From Gammaproteobacteria bacterium (GTDB lineage Bacteria; Pseudomonadota; Gammaproteobacteria; Thiohalospirales; Thiohalospiraceae), in assembly GCA_011322575.1 (NCBI GenBank), contig DRMK01000161.1, positions 1-7,631 on the forward strand: 7,631 bases of DNA. The letters are read 5' to 3'. The notes beneath the pieces are model-generated. The model was not told where the DNA came from. It saw only the letters and a list, made by a program, of their open reading frames with translations, and ran no database searches. Made by a program: the position numbers and the translations under genes. Below, one piece after another: positions 5,596-7,631 of the stretch. Each line of letters starts with the position of its first letter. The stretch's first letter is position 1.

Positions 5596-7035
5596 CTATC
5601 CAGGAGATGGAACGGCGCTCCCGGCAAGCTTGGTGTCCCTCTCCAGCACGTTGCTCTCATACAGCACCTGCCAGCGCTCCGTCTCCCTCACCAGATAGAG
5701 CCGCTTGCGCCACTCCTGCCCGGTACCACCCCCTTCGTACCTGAGACGAAAATCCGCCACCACCATCTCCCGCCCTGCTCCGTCCAGCCCTCCGTAGGCC
5801 AGAAGCGATACATCGTCCAGTACAATGTGACGCCGCCCCCGCGCGGTAAACAGCCTGCGTTTCATCGCGGACCAGGAATCGAAATCGTAATCATCGGCGC
5901 GGAAATCGGGCGCGTAGCTGGCCAGATAGCGCCTGGCATCCGCGTTTTCCCAGGCGCTGCGCCATCGCTGCAGCGCCTCCAGCACCTCCGCTCTGCGCAG
6001 CTCCCAGAGATCCCGTTCCAGCCACTCCAGATGTTCCGCGATGATTACCGGGGTCTTCCCAGGTGAGATCAACTCCTTGATCTGCTCCAGATCCAGGTTG
6101 GACAACACCACGCACCCTTCGCTGTCCAGCGGCGGCCGGCTGTAGAAACGGCGCGTCAACCCATGCAACCAGATCCCGCCGCCGGTCTTGCGGCGATACC
6201 GATCCAGCTCGTTGGGATAGTTTATGGGGAAAGCCCCCACGCCGTACTTCTCCGGCAGGCTACGGTCCGGAATGTAGCGGGTCACGAAATAGACACCTTC
6301 CGGAGTGCGCAGATCCCCCCTCGATACCTTGTCGCCAATCCCTCTCCCAGTGCTGACGTAGAAGTCATACAACAGTTGCGGCACCTCCTCCTCTCCCCGG
6401 TTCAGAAACAGGTAGAGACGATGGCCCTCTTTATCCACCAGTATGGCGCTCTCTACCGAATTGCCCAGCCGCAGGAGCTGCCCCGGCACCCTCTCTTTCC
6501 CACCGTCACGCCGCTCCCGGTAGGCGCGCAGGCGCATGCGCGCCTCGGCGCGCAGATCATCCACGAGTGGGTAGCGGGAATCCGGCATGGCGGCGAGTAT
6601 GGGGTTATACCCCATTCCAGACACCCGCCCCACCCTGCTCAGCAGCATGTCGCCGAGAACCATCTGCGCCAGATGGAAGTTGGGAGCCCGCGCCACCAAC
6701 CCCCTGAGCTCCTCCAGAGCCCGCTCGTAACGACGCGCCTCATAGTAGAGCAGCCCCTTCAGGAGGACCGCCTCGTAGTCACCGGGATGGCGGGCGATGC
6801 GCTCGTCCAGGCGCTGCAGGGCGCTGCGCAGCCCCTCAGACCCCTGTTCCGCGGCTGTTGCCGATGCCGCAGCGGCGGCACGTTCATGCCGCGGGGCCTC
6901 CTGCGGCTGTGGCCCGGCGCGCAACGCTCCCCCCATATCCATGGCACAACTACCGGAGAACAGCAGCACGGCAACGAGGAACAGCGCGTTAAATCCCGAA
7001 CCGGACATGACAACGCTCAGCCTGGACAGAAACAT
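5596..7035 (-). CDS. Secreted L,D-transpeptidase with N-terminal TPRs and C-terminal NTF2-like domain (Csd6-like)
   Basis: A 479-residue envelope protein. Residues about 15-30 form a hydrophobic export signal ending GSC-AMD (C30); the cysteine could be lipidated, but S27-G28-S29 is not a standard lipobox. A low-complexity Ala-rich linker (about 50-65) leads to roughly two TPR-like helical pairs (66-132). The YkuD catalytic domain spans about 193-332: ILVDKEGHRLYLF, TPEGVYFV, then H291-G292 and the nucleophile C308 in SEGCVVLSN, where the common motif is SHGC. The C-terminal 350-462 looks like an NTF2/SnoaL-like fold (LQRWRSAWENADARRYLASY, then alternating strands). This order, YkuD then NTF2-like, is that of Helicobacter pylori Csd6, an L,D-carboxypeptidase affecting cell shape. 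The substrate is therefore probably peptidoglycan stem peptides, but cross-linking versus trimming cannot be decided. It starts nine bases after the TPR gene, so they are likely co-transcribed. The start is uncertain: M10 (7006-7008) would also give a signal sequence. Confidence 0.85.
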   Translation of the reverse strand: MFLSRLSVVMSGSGFNALFLVAVLLFSGSCAMDMGGALRAGPQPQEAPRHERAAAAASATAAEQGSEGLRSALQRLDERIARHPGDYEAVLLKGLLYYEARRYERALEELRGLVARAPNFHLAQMVLGDMLLSRVGRVSGMGYNPILAAMPDSRYPLVDDLRAEARMRLRAYRERRDGGKERVPGQLLRLGNSVESAILVDKEGHRLYLFLNRGEEEVPQLLYDFYVSTGRGIGDKVSRGDLRTPEGVYFVTRYIPDRSLPEKYGVGAFPINYPNELDRYRRKTGGGIWLHGLTRRFYSRPPLDSEGCVVLSNLDLEQIKELISPGKTPVIIAEHLEWLERDLWELRRAEVLEALQRWRSAWENADARRYLASYAPDFRADDYDFDSWSAMKRRLFTARGRRHIVLDDVSLLAYGGLDGAGREMVVADFRLRYEGGGTGQEWRKRLYLVRETERWQVLYESNVLERDTKLAGSAVPSPG

Positions 7036-7044
7036 GGGAGCCGC

Positions 7045-7557
7045 TCAAGGTGGGGGCGCCAGCGGCCGCTCCAGCAGTTCCAGCTCCAGGGGCGGCGGCT
7101 CCCCCCGGAGCAGGCGCGCCTCGGTGTAGGATCTGCGCGCCATCTCCATGTAGACCGAGCCGAGATTGCGGTAGAGGGTGGCGTAGGCCGGACTAGTCTG
7201 CATCCCCTGCTCCAGGATCAGTCGCGCCTGCTCCAGATTGCCCTTGGTCACATACAGAGCCGCCAGGTTGTTGTACGCCTCCGGGAGCTGTGGATGCTGT
7301 TTCAGTATCTCTTCATATTCAGCGATGGCCTCCTCGATCCTGCCCTCCCTGGAGTGGAGGCGCGCCCGGAGGAACCGGGCCGCAAGATGATCCGGGTACT
7401 GCTCCAGGTGACTCTCCAGCTGCCGCAGCGCGCCGGCTATGTCTCCCCTCTCGACGGCGGCAAGGATCTGCTCCGGAAGCCGGGCCTCCTCCACCGCCGC
7501 GGCGGCAAAAGAGGCGACCAGCAGCGCCGCCATCAGAATCTTCCTCATGGAAAGCAT
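7045..7557 (-). CDS. Small secreted tetratricopeptide-repeat protein
   Basis: A 170-residue protein with a typical Sec signal (MRKILMAALLVASFAAAA, with likely cleavage before VEEA around residues 21-22) followed by about three to four TPR units covering residues 27-138. The clearest is the repeat at 59-91 (AARFLRARLHSREGRIEEAIAEYEEILKQHP is its pattern, split here as A..L..R, G..EEAI..Y, P), then 92-125 with YNNLAALYVTKGNLEQA. The tail is proline- and leucine-rich. It has no catalytic residues and is probably a periplasmic protein-interaction scaffold. Position between a MurU-like gene and an L,D-transpeptidase that also has TPRs suggests a partner of that enzyme; this is inference. Two starts are possible: the ATG at 7555-7557, with GAAGAG eight bases upstream, or the ATG at 7546-7548, which forms an ATGA overlap with the upstream stop and gives a cleaner signal peptide. 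Confidence 0.85.
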   Translation of the reverse strand: MLSMRKILMAALLVASFAAAAVEEARLPEQILAAVERGDIAGALRQLESHLEQYPDHLAARFLRARLHSREGRIEEAIAEYEEILKQHPQLPEAYNNLAALYVTKGNLEQARLILEQGMQTSPAYATLYRNLGSVYMEMARRSYTEARLLRGEPPPLELELLERPLAPPP

Positions 7558-7631
7558 GATCCCATCTCTTCGTTCAGCTCGCGCAGCCTCCCGGGAGTGC
7601 CCACATCCAGCCAGCAGCCGGTGTAGTGCTC
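7545..7631 (-). CDS. murU: MurU-like sugar-1-phosphate nucleotidyltransferase, C-terminal fragment cut by window edge
   Basis: The last 28 codons of a gene entering from the right edge, with its TGA at 7545-7547. The visible tail contains HYTGCWLDVGTPGRLRELNE. The pattern W-x-D-V-G-T-P-x-R-L-x-x-L-N is the conserved end of the catalytic domain of NDP-sugar pyrophosphorylases, and of MurU (N-acetylmuramate alpha-1-phosphate uridylyltransferase) in particular. MurU makes UDP-MurNAc from recycled MurNAc-1-phosphate in the cytoplasm, bypassing MurA and so fosfomycin. Mannose-1-phosphate guanylyltransferase-like enzymes share this ending, so the specificity is not proven by 28 residues. Context supports MurU: two cell-wall-related envelope genes follow it at once, the first overlapping by 13 or 4 bases. 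In other bacteria the kinase AmgK lies next to murU, so it would be expected just beyond the right edge. Confidence 0.65.
   Translation of the reverse strand, partial: EHYTGCWLDVGTPGRLRELNEEMGSCFP

Noticed and set aside
6163..7626. A 487-codon open frame on the plus strand opposite the transpeptidase and TPR genes
   Set aside because: It is rich in Gln, Arg, Pro and His, has no recognisable domain and lies antisense to two genes with clear motifs; long antisense frames are expected in GC-rich DNA.
1..7631. CRISPR arrays, insertion sequences, toxin-antitoxin or phage-defence genes
   Set aside because: No spaced direct repeats, transposase motifs, terminal inverted repeats or defence-protein motifs were seen on either strand.

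Overview
The window looks like chromosomal DNA of a Gram-negative proteobacterium, most likely a gammaproteobacterium. The clues are a rhombosortase (a family found mainly in GlyGly-CTERM-bearing gamma- and related proteobacteria), a MurU-like nucleotidyltransferase tail (a muropeptide-recycling enzyme known from pseudomonads and relatives), and a Csd6-type L,D-transpeptidase. Genus or species cannot be read from this sequence.

Region 1 (1-3795, all minus strand) is the end of a surface-polysaccharide cluster. In transcription order it holds a Wzx/MOP-type flippase, a family 2 glycosyltransferase overlapping it by 23 bases, a GT-B (GT4-like) glycosyltransferase, and, after a 139-base gap, the first 83 codons of another GT-A-like glycosyltransferase cut by the left edge. 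By eye this part is clearly AT-richer than the rest and carries five 8-9 base A/T runs inside genes, as expected of a horizontally exchanged O-antigen/EPS locus.

Region 2 (3796-4002) is a 207-base gap with no recognised gene. Base composition starts to change about here.

Region 3 (4003-5595) holds a divergent pair: rrtA (rhombosortase, minus) and a PleD-like REC-GGDEF response regulator (plus) with intact catalytic and inhibitory-site motifs. They share an 84-base promoter region. The GGDEF gene ends stop-to-stop against the next gene.

Region 4 (5596-7631, minus strand, GC-rich) is a tight cell-wall operon: the last 28 codons of a MurU-like sugar-1-phosphate nucleotidyltransferase, a small secreted TPR protein overlapping it, and a secreted TPR + YkuD + NTF2-like (Csd6-like) L,D-transpeptidase 9 bases further on.

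The common theme is the cell envelope: polysaccharide assembly, surface-protein sorting, c-di-GMP signalling and peptidoglycan recycling or remodelling. The families are all known. The most interesting points are the junction between the variable cluster and conserved genes, the homopolymer tracts, the compact MurU-TPR-transpeptidase module, and two real gene ends at the window edges that simple ORF calling misses.
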